The translations under genes were made by a program, and so were the position numbers. From Notoacmeibacter marinus (GTDB lineage: Bacteria; Pseudomonadota; Alphaproteobacteria; Rhizobiales; Rhizobiaceae): DNA of 64,000 bases. The notes below the pieces were generated by a model, which had not been told where the DNA came from, did no database searches, and was given only the letters and a program-made list of their open reading frames with translations. Location of the stretch: positions 1,630,788 through 1,694,787 of the forward strand of contig NZ_NBYO01000001.1 in NCBI RefSeq assembly GCF_002238045.1, written 5' to 3'. Below are positions 24,949 through 33,449 of this stretch, piece by piece (within the stretch, counting starts at the first letter, position 1; every line of letters starts with the position of its first letter).

Positions 24949-25947
24949 TCAGCCTCCGCTCGCTGCGGCCACTGCCGCGACCCAGGCGTCATAGGCCTCT
25001 GCGCCAACTTCTTCGCGGTACTGCAGGCGCACGCTTTCGGTCTTGTCGGCGAACGCCTTGCGCTGCTCCGCCGTCAATTCCAGAACCTCAACTCCGGACG
25101 CGCGGATCTCTTCAAGTTGCGCGGCGTCTTCGGCAGCGACGATTTCGGCTTGATAAGCGCGGGCTGCCGCCATCGATTCGCGGATCAACTGCTGGTGTTC
25201 GGCAGAAAGCTCATCGAAGAATGGCTTCGAAATCACAGGCATATAGACGGCAAAGACGTGCCCCGTGGTCGACAGATATTTCTGCACTTCGTAGAAGCGC
25301 TGAGAGGTGATGATCGCAAGCGGGTTTTCCTGACCGTCGATGACGCCCTGCTGGAGCGCGGAATAAACCTCGCCGAAATTCATCGGCGTCGGGTTGGCCC
25401 CAAGCGTTTCAAAAGTCGCGACATGGGCGGGCACCTTCATCGTGCGCAGCTTGATACCCTCGAGGTCGTCCGGCGAAGCGACCGGGCGGACATTGTTTGT
25501 CACGTTGCGCACGCCCAGTTCCAGCCAGCCGAGGCCTACAAGGCCCTGATCTTCGACCCGGGCCAGCATTGCCTCGCCTGCCTCACTGTCCAGCACGTCA
25601 AAGGCAATGTCCTTGGATGCGTACATGTAGGGAAGTTCGATAACCGCAAATGCGGGGTCCCAGCCTGCGAAGAAGGAGGAAGGCGGGATGGCCATTTCGA
25701 GAACGCCGGTCTGGACACCTTCGATCATCTCACGGTCGGGTCCCATCTGCGAGGAGGGGAAGATCTGCACATCGATCTCACCGTTCGAGCCAGCCTCGAC
25801 CAGTTCTTCGAATTTCACGAGTGCCCGGTGCATATGAAAAGCTTCGGCGGCGCCGTGTCCAACCTTGATGACCGTTTCAGCGGATGCTGCGAAAGTAAGC
25901 CCGACGGCCATTGCGGCGCCGAGCGCGAGTGTAGAGTTCTTGAACAA
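24949..25947 (-). CDS. dctP: TRAP transporter substrate-binding protein (DctP family)
   Basis: A 332-residue periplasmic protein. The start is TTG 25947, five bases after GGGAGG, giving the signal peptide FKNSTLALGAAMAVGLTFAASAE. The DctP body shows IKVGHGAAEAFHMHRAL, SSQMGPDREMIEGVQTGVLEM and the carboxylate-binding Arg region LRTMKVPAHVATFETLGANPTPMNFGEVYSALQQGVIDGQENP. It captures a carboxylated solute, probably a sugar acid. The operator ATCTGA-N4-TCAGAT lies 45 bases upstream, shared with the divergent gntR at 26072. Confidence 0.92.
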   Translation of the reverse strand: MFKNSTLALGAAMAVGLTFAASAETVIKVGHGAAEAFHMHRALVKFEELVEAGSNGEIDVQIFPSSQMGPDREMIEGVQTGVLEMAIPPSSFFAGWDPAFAVIELPYMYASKDIAFDVLDSEAGEAMLARVEDQGLVGLGWLELGVRNVTNNVRPVASPDDLEGIKLRTMKVPAHVATFETLGANPTPMNFGEVYSALQQGVIDGQENPLAIITSQRFYEVQKYLSTTGHVFAVYMPVISKPFFDELSAEHQQLIRESMAAARAYQAEIVAAEDAAQLEEIRASGVEVLELTAEQRKAFADKTESVRLQYREEVGAEAYDAWVAAVAAASGG

Positions 25948-25991
25948 GGTATCCTCCCAAGGATTGACTGTAAGCGATATTCCTACCCTCA

Positions 25992-26007
25992 ATCTGACAT
26001 ATCAGAT
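25992..26007. promoter_or_regulatory. GntR-type operator ATCTGA-CATA-TCAGAT
   Basis: A perfect palindrome with 6-bp arms between dctP (reverse, starts 25947) and the GntR gene (forward, starts 26072). Its arms equal those of the operator at 10255-10270. It is placed to control the TRAP operon and its own regulator. Confidence 0.72.
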
Positions 26008-26071
26008 ACAATGTAGAAATCAAGGGCAGGTGTCCTATCTCGTTTCGAGGATGCTGGAGGATAAAGCGAAT

Positions 26072-26743
26072 ATGGCCGATCCATTACAGATTAAACGCCC
26101 GGATTCCTTAAGTAAAATCGCTGAAAATCATATCCGGCAAGGTATTCTCCGGGGCACATTTGGATTGGGCGAGCCGCTACCGGAAGTGAAGTTGTCGATT
26201 GCTATGGGGATCAGCAAAACACCGATCCGCGAAGCCCTAGCCGCCCTGAATCTTCAGGGTTTGGTCCAGATCGTTCCTCAGCGCGGGGCCTTTGTCTTCA
26301 GCCTGTCCGAAGAAGACGTCGTACAGCTCTGCCGGTTTCGACTGATCCTCGAAACAGCAGCCATGGATCAGGCGATCGACCTAAATCCCGCTGCACTTCT
26401 CGATGAGCTTGGGGACATTGTTGGCAGAATGTCAAAGGCCCAGATGGCCGATGCATTCGACCAATATCTCGATCTGGACGCAGATTTTCACGACGCCTTT
26501 TTCAAACATTGCGGCAACAGTTACCTGCGGGAGGGATATCGAAAAGTCAGCGACATCGTTAGAACGATGCGGACGCATCTTTCCAAACGCCCTGAACGTA
26601 CGGCGAAATCGTTCGAGGAACATGCGGCGATCGCGACGCATCTGTCCGACGGCAAAATGAAATCAGCAAAGAACGTGCTGAAACGGCAAATCACACGTGG
26701 CGAGCGTTCTTACTCGGATCTGACCGGGGTTGGACAGGATTAG
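26072..26743 (+). CDS. GntR-family regulator, FadR/FCD subfamily (second copy)
   Basis: A 223-residue regulator. The winged helix is IRQGILRGTFGLGEPLPEVKLSIAMGISKTPIREALAAL; the FCD domain has CRFRLILETAAMDQAI, DLDADFHDAFFKHCGNSYL, the conserved RTHLSKRPERTAKSFEEHAAI helix, also found in the first GntR as RTHLSKLPKHTELSFDEHKKI, and the IATHLSDGKMKSAKNVL end. The two regulators are clear paralogues. ATG 26072 follows GGAGG at 11 bases; ATG 26051 is an alternative. It probably controls the TRAP operon and perhaps the whole island. Confidence 0.87.
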   Translation: MADPLQIKRPDSLSKIAENHIRQGILRGTFGLGEPLPEVKLSIAMGISKTPIREALAALNLQGLVQIVPQRGAFVFSLSEEDVVQLCRFRLILETAAMDQAIDLNPAALLDELGDIVGRMSKAQMADAFDQYLDLDADFHDAFFKHCGNSYLREGYRKVSDIVRTMRTHLSKRPERTAKSFEEHAAIATHLSDGKMKSAKNVLKRQITRGERSYSDLTGVGQD

Positions 26744-27127
26744 AAACACAACTCCAAACATGGCTCGGAGCCAGCATTGCCTGCCCTTGTCGCGATGGCG
26801 CGGGAATGAGAGATGTCCGTCTCGCGGGCGTTGGATTGATCATTCTGGCTGTTGTAACCATCGCCGACGCGACGCCCAACCGACGAAAAGCCATGCGAGT
26901 ATGAGGACATGATGTTTCGCTGTTCCTCCCTGACGAGAATTGGAATTGTCAGCATCGATGTTACACGACCGTATTGCGGCTGCTTGAACGTTGTGCGCTT
27001 GGCGTGCAGATCGGCGCGTCGATCATGCCACGGTAGTGTGCAATGGACATCCATTCGCGACGTTCAATTTTCGGTTGCGAGCCGCAAAACGAGAACCGTT
27101 CCCAGTCACCCTTTCGCCTTGCCCCAT
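26744..27127. other. Gene-free stretch between the sugar island and the quinoprotein region
   Basis: About 380 bases without a convincing gene on either strand. Open frames here are short, lack ribosome sites and match no family I recognise. No hairpin with T-run was seen. It marks the border of the two functional regions; the first recognisable element to the right is the palindrome at 27128. Confidence 0.5.
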
Positions 27128-27139
27128 GTCCTAAAGTAC
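27128..27139. promoter_or_regulatory. Palindromic operator GTCCTAAAGTAC upstream of the NosR-like gene
   Basis: Fits GTNCTWAAGTAC, the motif that recurs at 39816, 39843 and 44922 before other operons of the quinoprotein region. It lies 59 bases upstream of the NosR-like start at 27199. The LuxR-type response regulator at 41615 is the likely binder. Confidence 0.6.
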
Positions 27140-27198
27140 AAGGCGATTTGGCTGCTTTGTCGATTGAAAAGCCTGTGACCTGGTGTGATCCTCCCTGA

Positions 27199-29316
27199 AT
27201 GGAGAGGAGACTTCGCACGCTGTTCCGGGAGGTGCTGCGCGCTTTCATCATCGTTGTGGCAATGGCTGCGCCGCAGGTCGCGGCCGCCGCGTTCACGGCG
27301 GACGAGGCCTCCAGATTCATTGAGCCACCCTATAGTCTCGGCGAGGAATTCGCCGAGGGCAGCTGGGAGCTCGTCAATCTGGACGGACGCGTCGCAGGCT
27401 ATGGATTCGCCTCCGTGCCGCGAGCGCCCTTGCCGGGATTTTCAGGCGTGCCGATCAATCTTTTCGTTCAGGTCACGGCCGAAGGCCGCTTCATCGATGT
27501 CGACCTGATCGAACATAATGAGCCGATCTTCGTATCCGGGCTCGGCGAAACGCCCTTTCGCGAGTTCGTCAGCCAGTACAAGGGACACTCGATCACCGAT
27601 ACGCTCGTCGTCGGTGTTCCCTACGGCGCGTCCAGCGAAGGCTCATCGCTCGTCTATCTCGATGGCGTCACCAAGGCGACGGCCAGCGTCCGGATCGCGC
27701 ATGAATCCATTCTCGGCGCAGCCTTCTCGGTCGCTCGGGAGAAAATGCAGGGCGTCGGCACATCCTCCGCCGCCAGACCCGACCTAACCTATGAGGAAGA
27801 CCTCACTTGGGACGATCTGGTCAAACAGGGATTGGCCAGCCGCCGCATCGTTACCAATGCCGAGCTTCAGCAGGCCTATGCCGGAACGATCTGGGAGGAC
27901 GACGACCCGGAAGCGGTCGGCGATCCGGATGGCGTTTATCTCGATCTATGGGTGGTCGATATCGGCCCGCCCGCCATCGCAAAGGCCGTCCTGGCCTCCA
28001 GCACCCTTAGGGAACTACAGAATTTTCGTGAAGTGTCGGAGCATGACGAACCGATCCTGCTCATCGAAGCCGGACGCCACGGCCTGATCGGCGACGCGTT
28101 CGTCCGCAACACCAGCCCCGATCTGATCGCGGCGGAACAGGGCGGCCTTCCCATCGCCCTGCGCGACGCCGATTTCCTGATCGATCTGAAGCCCGACGTC
28201 CCCTCCGGCACGGCTCTCGTGCTGCGAACCGACCGGCGACTCGGCTTCAATCCCATCGACGAATGGACGCTGTCGGTCAGGGCGATCCGCGAGCATGGCT
28301 CCTTTCAACCGGAAATCGGTACGATCGACTTCACGATTCCGCACCAGACGGACGAACGGTTCTTCGTCGTCGACCGTCCACCCGATCCGCCGCCGGTCTG
28401 GCTCCAGGCCGTTCAGAACCGCAGCACCGATCTTGCCGCGCTCGGCGTCGGGCTGGCCGGTCTGTTCATCCTTCTTGGTCCCAATATGCGGGCCTTTGCC
28501 GGTCACCGGCACTTTCCAACGTTCCGGCTGGTCGTATTGGCGGTCATGACAGGCTTTGTCGGCTGGTGGGGACAGGGCCAACTGTCCGTCGCCACGCCGC
28601 TCGGCGTGACACGCGCCGTGGCCGAGCAGAAATCGCTCGCCTTCCTCCTCTACGATCCGTTTTCGCTTCTCATCTGGCTCGCGACAATCGTCGCTTTCTT
28701 CTTCTGGGGCCGCGCCGTCTTCTGCGGATGGCTCTGCCCGTTCGGCGCCATGCAGGAATTCACGGCCAAACTGGCGCGTCTTCTCCGTCTGCCGGAGATC
28801 GACGTGCCGGATCGCTACGACCGGATCCTGTCCAAGCTAAAATATGTCGTGCTGGCGATCATGGTCGGCGCCGCACTTTTCGCGCCCGGCCTGAACGACA
28901 GGTTGATCGAGATCGAGCCCTTCAAGACGGCGGTGACAACCTATTTCGTCCGCGAATGGTACTACGTCGCCTATGCGGTCGGACTGCTCATCCTTTCCAT
29001 GTTCGTCTTCAAAGGCTTCTGCCGCTATCTCTGTCCGCTTGGCGCGGTAATGGCGATCGGCGGCATGCTGCGCATGCGCAAATGGATCGACCGGCGCGTC
29101 GAATGCGGAACGCCTTGCCAGCTCTGCAAGGTCAAATGCAGCTACAACGCCATCGCGAAGGATGGCCGCATCGAATATGACGAATGTTTCGGCTGTCTGG
29201 ATTGCGTCGCGATTCATGACGATGCGGAGCGCTGCGTTCCCCTGGTTTTGGCGGCCAAGGGCAGGAAACGCACGCTCAAACCGTCATCCGCCACCGAACC
29301 GGTACCAGCGGCATGA
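27199..29316 (+). CDS. NosR/NirI-like membrane protein with FMN-binding and two 4Fe-4S domains
   Basis: A 705-residue protein. A signal/anchor (FIIVVAMAAPQVAAA) leads to a periplasmic FMN-binding domain whose DGVTKATAS motif puts T161 at the position ApbE-type transferases flavinylate. A long periplasmic part follows, then about six helices with the FCGWLCPFGAMQEF and FCRYLCPLGAV segments. The C-terminus holds two ferredoxin clusters (CGTPCQLCKVKC; CFGCLDC with a distal CVP). NosR moves electrons across the membrane for nitrous-oxide reduction. No nos genes are visible here and the next operon is a quinoprotein alcohol dehydrogenase, so this may be an electron conduit for it. It overlaps the apbE start. 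Confidence 0.85.
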   Translation: MERRLRTLFREVLRAFIIVVAMAAPQVAAAAFTADEASRFIEPPYSLGEEFAEGSWELVNLDGRVAGYGFASVPRAPLPGFSGVPINLFVQVTAEGRFIDVDLIEHNEPIFVSGLGETPFREFVSQYKGHSITDTLVVGVPYGASSEGSSLVYLDGVTKATASVRIAHESILGAAFSVAREKMQGVGTSSAARPDLTYEEDLTWDDLVKQGLASRRIVTNAELQQAYAGTIWEDDDPEAVGDPDGVYLDLWVVDIGPPAIAKAVLASSTLRELQNFREVSEHDEPILLIEAGRHGLIGDAFVRNTSPDLIAAEQGGLPIALRDADFLIDLKPDVPSGTALVLRTDRRLGFNPIDEWTLSVRAIREHGSFQPEIGTIDFTIPHQTDERFFVVDRPPDPPPVWLQAVQNRSTDLAALGVGLAGLFILLGPNMRAFAGHRHFPTFRLVVLAVMTGFVGWWGQGQLSVATPLGVTRAVAEQKSLAFLLYDPFSLLIWLATIVAFFFWGRAVFCGWLCPFGAMQEFTAKLARLLRLPEIDVPDRYDRILSKLKYVVLAIMVGAALFAPGLNDRLIEIEPFKTAVTTYFVREWYYVAYAVGLLILSMFVFKGFCRYLCPLGAVMAIGGMLRMRKWIDRRVECGTPCQLCKVKCSYNAIAKDGRIEYDECFGCLDCVAIHDDAERCVPLVLAAKGRKRTLKPSSATEPVPAA

Positions 29317-30236
29317 ATGGGGAAAGGCTTACACGGCGGCGCTTTCTCGCCATCTTCGCGGGTGCCGGCATGGCGGGGCTGGGCAGCGCATCGTCTGTTC
29401 ACGCCGTCAGTTGGCAGGGACGCGCACTCGGCGCAGACTGCCGCATCGAGATCGCCGGTGGCGCTGATGGCCATGATGAAGATGCGCGACGCGCCCTCGC
29501 GGCCGCCCGCGATACTTTGCGCCGAATGGAGGCATTGTTCTCGATCTACGATCCGGCGAGCGAGATCAGCCTGTTCAACTGCACGGGACGGCTTGAGATG
29601 TCGCCGGAGTTCGGCCGGCTCCGCCAGATCGTCTCCAGAATGCATGAGCGGACCGGTGGATTGTTCGACCCGGCCGTGCAAGGCCGTTTCGCCGCGCGGA
29701 TGAGGAACGAACCCGAACCGCCTTCGTCCACCCTTTGGCGGGATCTGCGCGTAGAGGGGCGAACCCTTCTTGCACCACCGGAAGGGGCGACCATCACCTT
29801 CAACGGTATCGCCCAGGGGTTCGCCTGCGACCGGATCGGTCAAACGTTGGCGGCCCACGGGATTCACGATGTGCTGATCGATGCGGGCGAATTCAGCGCC
29901 AGCGGCCGGACGCGGCGTCTCGGTATATCGAACGGGCGCGATCTGATCGGCCATCATGCGCTGCGTGATGCGGCGGCGGCGACCTCGACCCACGACGCCT
30001 TTCTCTTTCCCGATGGCGGCGGACATCTGTTGCATCCGGTTACAGGCGACGCCTCGCCACCCTACTGGCAGACCGTCTCCGTGGTTGCGGAGGACGCGGC
30101 GACGGCGGACGCCGCCTCGACAGCCTTGGCACTGACATCCGGCCGGGACGAGATCGAAGCGCTGGCCGCTGCCTGCAAACTATCTCGCGTGGTGGCGCAG
30201 GATCGTCACGAAGAGGTTTTCTCCATCGATCTCTGA
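29313..30236 (+). CDS. apbE: ApbE-like FAD:protein FMN transferase (NosX type)
   Basis: A 307-residue protein. LTRRRFLAIFAGAGMAGLG is a Tat-type signal, so it works in the periplasm. ApbE motifs follow: GRALGADCRIEIAGG, EALFSIYDPASEISLFN, TFNGIAQGFACDRI, VLIDAGEFSASG and HLLHPVTGDASP. It attaches FMN by a phosphoester bond to Thr/Ser of flavoproteins. The ATGA overlap with the NosR-like gene makes that protein (T161) its evident target. Confidence 0.88.
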   Translation: MNGERLTRRRFLAIFAGAGMAGLGSASSVHAVSWQGRALGADCRIEIAGGADGHDEDARRALAAARDTLRRMEALFSIYDPASEISLFNCTGRLEMSPEFGRLRQIVSRMHERTGGLFDPAVQGRFAARMRNEPEPPSSTLWRDLRVEGRTLLAPPEGATITFNGIAQGFACDRIGQTLAAHGIHDVLIDAGEFSASGRTRRLGISNGRDLIGHHALRDAAAATSTHDAFLFPDGGGHLLHPVTGDASPPYWQTVSVVAEDAATADAASTALALTSGRDEIEALAAACKLSRVVAQDRHEEVFSIDL

Positions 30237-30286
30237 AGGCGTCCGGCCAGTCGCCTCCTTGACCTCACGCCTTTTTCGGCAGACGC

Positions 30287-30312
30287 AAAAAAGAAGGCGC
30301 CTTGCGGCGCCT
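30287..30312 (-). terminator. Rho-independent terminator of the PQQ dehydrogenase gene
   Basis: Read on the reverse strand, the stem GGCGCC-GCAA-GGCGCC, extended by one A-T pair, is followed by CTTCTTTTTT. It lies 24 bases beyond the dehydrogenase stop at 30336. The stem and T-rich tail are both of classical form. Confidence 0.85.
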
Positions 30313-30335
30313 CCAAGTCGCTTGGGAGAAAGAGC

Positions 30336-32162
30336 TTATTGCTGGGAGGCCAACTGCTTCGGCAGCTTGAACGTCCAGATCATGCCGCCCTGATTGAGGT
30401 AGTTGACCTTCTTGGCGACTTCGCCACCCCAGAGCGGCACGGCGCCGCCCCAGCCGGACGCGACGGCGACATATTGTTCGCCGTCCATTTCCCAGGTCAC
30501 GGGCTGTCCAACGATGCCCGAGCCGGTCTGGAAGCTCCAGAGTTCTTCGCCCGTATCGGCGTCGAACGCCTTGAACTGCCCTTCCGGCGTACCGGTGAAG
30601 ACAAGGCCGCCGGCGGTGGTCATCACGCCCGCCCAGAGCGGGGCGTCGTTCTTGTATTCCCACTTGATCTCGCCGCTCGTCGGATCGATGGCTTTCAGCG
30701 AACCGATATGATCTTCGAAGATCGGCTTGATGGTGAAGCCGGAACCAAGATAGGCCGCGCCTTTCTTGTAGGAGACGGGCTCGTTCCAGATATCCATGCC
30801 CCATTCATTGGACGGCACGTAGAAGAGGCCGGTATCCTGGCTGTAGGCCATCGGCATCCAGTTCTTGCCGCCAAGGAAGGACGGGACGGAGAAGACGACC
30901 TCGCCCTTGCCGCCATCGGCAGCCGCCGCCGGATTGCCCGGACGGTTGTCCTCGTTGAAGATCGGACGCCCGTTCTCATCGATCCCTTCGGCCCAGCTGA
31001 TATTCTTGACGAACGGCGTGGCGTTGACGAAAGCGCCGTCCTCACGGTTCAGCACGTAGAAGAAGCCGTTCCGGTCTGCCGTCGCCCATCGCTTGTTGCC
31101 TTCGCCATCGGTGAATGGGACAACTTCGTTCACGCCGTCGAAATCCCAGCCTTCGCGGGGCGTGGTCTGATAATGCCACTTGATCTCGCCGGTCGCCGGA
31201 TCCATGCCGATCCGCGATGCGGCGTAGAGATTGTCGCCTTCGTTGCCTTCTGGATTGCCTGCGCCGCGAAGCCAGGAATTCCAGGGAGCGGGATTGCCGG
31301 CGCCGAAGACGATTGTATCGGTCTCGGCATCGTAGCTGCCACCGAGCCATGTCGCGCCGCCGCCTGTCTTCCACATGTCGCCGGGCCAGGTGGCATTCAG
31401 TTCGCCCGTCATCGAGCTTTCTTCGCCCTTGAACGTGCCCATGTGACCTTCGATCACCGGACGGGTCCAGACCAGATCGCCGGTCTCCGCATCGCGAGCC
31501 TGCACTTCGCCGACAATGCCGAATTCGCCGCCGGAATTGCCGGTGATGACGAGCCCGTCTACGATCAGCGGTGCTGAGGTGTAGGAGTAGCCAGCGCGGT
31601 AATCGGCGATGCGGTCGCGCCAGACCACGTCGCCGGTCTTCATATCCAGAGCGACGAGAGTGGCGTCGAGCGTGCCGAAATAAATCTTGTCGCCGAAGAT
31701 CGCCGCTCCGCGATTGATGACATCGCAGCAGGGCAGAATGCCCTCGGGCAGACGGGCATCGTACTGCCAGAGTTCCCTGCCGGTCTCCACATCGATGGCA
31801 TAGAGCCGCGAGTAGGAACCGGTGACATACATGACACCGTCATAGATGAGCGGCTGCGTTTCCTGGCCGCGCTGCTTCTCGCCACCGAGCGAAAAGGCCC
31901 ATGCGGGAACGAGGTTCTGCACATTGTCCTTGTTAAGCGTCGACAGCGGTGAATAGCGCTGTAGATGACGGCCCATACCGTTCGTCAGAACATTGTCGGT
32001 CGTTTGCGTGTCGTTGGCGAGGTCTTCCTCCGTCACCGGTTTGGTTTCGGTCGCCATCGTCTCTTCGGTATCGGCGGCTTTGGCCGGTTCCGTAGCGTCT
32101 TGCGCATAGGCGGTGCTGCTGGCCAGCATCGCGGCGAACGCCAGAATGAAGCTCTTCTTCAT
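30336..32162 (-). CDS. PQQ-dependent alcohol dehydrogenase, lanthanide-type (XoxF/PedH/ExaF-like)
   Basis: A 608-residue periplasmic quinoprotein with a Sec signal ([19 protein letters not shown]). The vicinal disulfide C145-C146 (LPCCDV) stacks on PQQ. The eight-bladed propeller has repeated W-motifs such as [13 protein letters not shown] and [19 protein letters not shown]. The catalytic base is D340; D342 follows in WDFDGVNE. In calcium enzymes the +2 residue is Ala or Ser (MxaF, ExaA), while Asp marks lanthanide-dependent ones, so this is probably a La/Ce-using alcohol dehydrogenase. No heme domain is present; the cytochrome at 39915 is the likely acceptor. The strong ribosome site GGGAGGAA precedes ATG 32162. 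Confidence 0.92.
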   Translation of the reverse strand: MKKSFILAFAAMLASSTAYAQDATEPAKAADTEETMATETKPVTEEDLANDTQTTDNVLTNGMGRHLQRYSPLSTLNKDNVQNLVPAWAFSLGGEKQRGQETQPLIYDGVMYVTGSYSRLYAIDVETGRELWQYDARLPEGILPCCDVINRGAAIFGDKIYFGTLDATLVALDMKTGDVVWRDRIADYRAGYSYTSAPLIVDGLVITGNSGGEFGIVGEVQARDAETGDLVWTRPVIEGHMGTFKGEESSMTGELNATWPGDMWKTGGGATWLGGSYDAETDTIVFGAGNPAPWNSWLRGAGNPEGNEGDNLYAASRIGMDPATGEIKWHYQTTPREGWDFDGVNEVVPFTDGEGNKRWATADRNGFFYVLNREDGAFVNATPFVKNISWAEGIDENGRPIFNEDNRPGNPAAAADGGKGEVVFSVPSFLGGKNWMPMAYSQDTGLFYVPSNEWGMDIWNEPVSYKKGAAYLGSGFTIKPIFEDHIGSLKAIDPTSGEIKWEYKNDAPLWAGVMTTAGGLVFTGTPEGQFKAFDADTGEELWSFQTGSGIVGQPVTWEMDGEQYVAVASGWGGAVPLWGGEVAKKVNYLNQGGMIWTFKLPKQLASQQ

Positions 32163-32477
32163 CAGGTTCCTCCCAGGTTGAAGTGCATCTCGACGGGTGC
32201 GTGGTCCTCCCCGGAGGCACCCTTGAAAACGGAGCGTACCGTATTCTTCCCCAACGCTAAGTCGAATTGCGCCGGACGGCTATTGTACCAAGGTGCAGAC
32301 CCCAGTTGCCCCGCGCACGATCCAAGCAAAGCGAGCATCTTGCTATGCCGATGCGACTGCTCTCGCTGAGGTGTGCACTAAGGTACCGCTTCCGGTTCCG
32401 GCGGGATTATACTCTCATGGGGCGGGAGTTGATCGATCCGGTGCGCAGCCTGCGACGGGTCAAGGGAGGATATGATC
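32163..32477. promoter_or_regulatory. Divergent promoter region of the PQQ dehydrogenase and an ABC importer
   Basis: A 315-base gap between reverse and forward genes. It contains two imperfect relatives of GTNCTWAAGTAC in mirrored orientation: GTACCAAGGTGC (32285-32296) and GCACTAAGGTAC (32375-32386), 9 of 12 positions complementary. Each fits the motif only partly (6-7 of 10 fixed positions), so the assignment is weaker than at 39816. No gene is seen in the gap. Confidence 0.45.
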
Positions 32478-33449
32478 ATGAAGCTGAAGCGTCTCGTCGC
32501 CATTGCGGCGGCCAGCCTTACCCTTCTATCGCCAGCGGTCGAAGCGGCGGAAACCCTTCGCGCTGCCGTTCTGCAATCTGGTACGGTGAACTGGGAGCTT
32601 GACACGATCCGCCATTACGGCCTCGACGAGAAAAACGGGTTCAGGCTGGAGGTGGCGGGAATGGCCGGCAACCCGGCCACCCGAATCGCATTTCAGGGCG
32701 GAGAAGCCGACATCGTCGTCGCCGACTGGATCTGGGTTGCCCGCCAGCGGGCCGCCGGCAGGGATTACGTCTTCATTCCCTATTCCAGATCCGTAGGCGA
32801 TCTGCTCGTCGACCCGGACAAGGGCTTCGACGATCTGACGGATTTGAAGGGCGCCAAAATCGGTATCGCAGGCGGGCCGGTCGACAAGAGTTGGCTCATC
32901 ATGCGCGCCTATGCCCAGCAGAAATACGGGTTCGATCTTCTGGCCGAAACGGAGCAGGTCTTTGGCGCGCCGCCACTGATCATGAAGGCTGCGCTCTCCG
33001 GGGAGGTCGATGCCGGCATCAATTTCTGGCATTTTGCGGCCAAGATGAAGACGAAAGGCCTGACTTCGCTGGTCTCCGTTTCCGAAGCCGCCGAGGCGCT
33101 CGGCCTTGATCCGCAAATGCCGCTTCTGGGCTATGTCGTGAAGGGCGATATGCTTCGCGATAAACCGGATCTGGTGGCTGGGCTTGCGGCGGCATCGCGC
33201 GCCGCCAAGGAAAAGCTCGCGAACGATCCCACGGCGTGGGAGCGCATACGCCCTCTCATGCGGGCTAAGGCCGATGCGGAATTCGAGGCATTGAAAGAGG
33301 GGTTCATCGCGGGCATTCCCGCGCCGGGAGCCGTAGACCGGCAAGCCGCCGCGAAGGTTCTCGAGGTGATGAGCGAACTGGGCGGCGCCGAACTGGTGGG
33401 CGAAGCGACCAGCCTGCCGGAGGGCGTGTTTGTCAGTTTCGGCAACTGA
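32478..33449 (+). CDS. ABC transporter substrate-binding protein (SsuA/TauA/NMT1-like)
   Basis: About 323 residues. ATG 32478 lies eight bases after GGGAGG (ATG 32472 is too close). The signal is KRLVAIAAASLTLLSPAVEAA. The NMT1-like body has AGNPATRIAFQGGEADIVVADWIWVARQRA, DLTDLKGAKIGIAGGPVDKSW and VDAGINFWHFAAKM. It delivers a small solute to the permease and ATPase that follow. The genes diverge from the PQQ dehydrogenase and are often linked to quinoprotein loci; the solute could be a metal complex or a cofactor precursor, but the sequence does not show which. Confidence 0.8.
   Translation: MKLKRLVAIAAASLTLLSPAVEAAETLRAAVLQSGTVNWELDTIRHYGLDEKNGFRLEVAGMAGNPATRIAFQGGEADIVVADWIWVARQRAAGRDYVFIPYSRSVGDLLVDPDKGFDDLTDLKGAKIGIAGGPVDKSWLIMRAYAQQKYGFDLLAETEQVFGAPPLIMKAALSGEVDAGINFWHFAAKMKTKGLTSLVSVSEAAEALGLDPQMPLLGYVVKGDMLRDKPDLVAGLAAASRAAKEKLANDPTAWERIRPLMRAKADAEFEALKEGFIAGIPAPGAVDRQAAAKVLEVMSELGGAELVGEATSLPEGVFVSFGN

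Noticed and set aside
27199-29316. Evidence for a nitrous-oxide reductase (nos) locus
   Set aside because: Only NosR-like and ApbE genes are present; nosZ, nosD, nosF, nosY and nosL are absent from the window.
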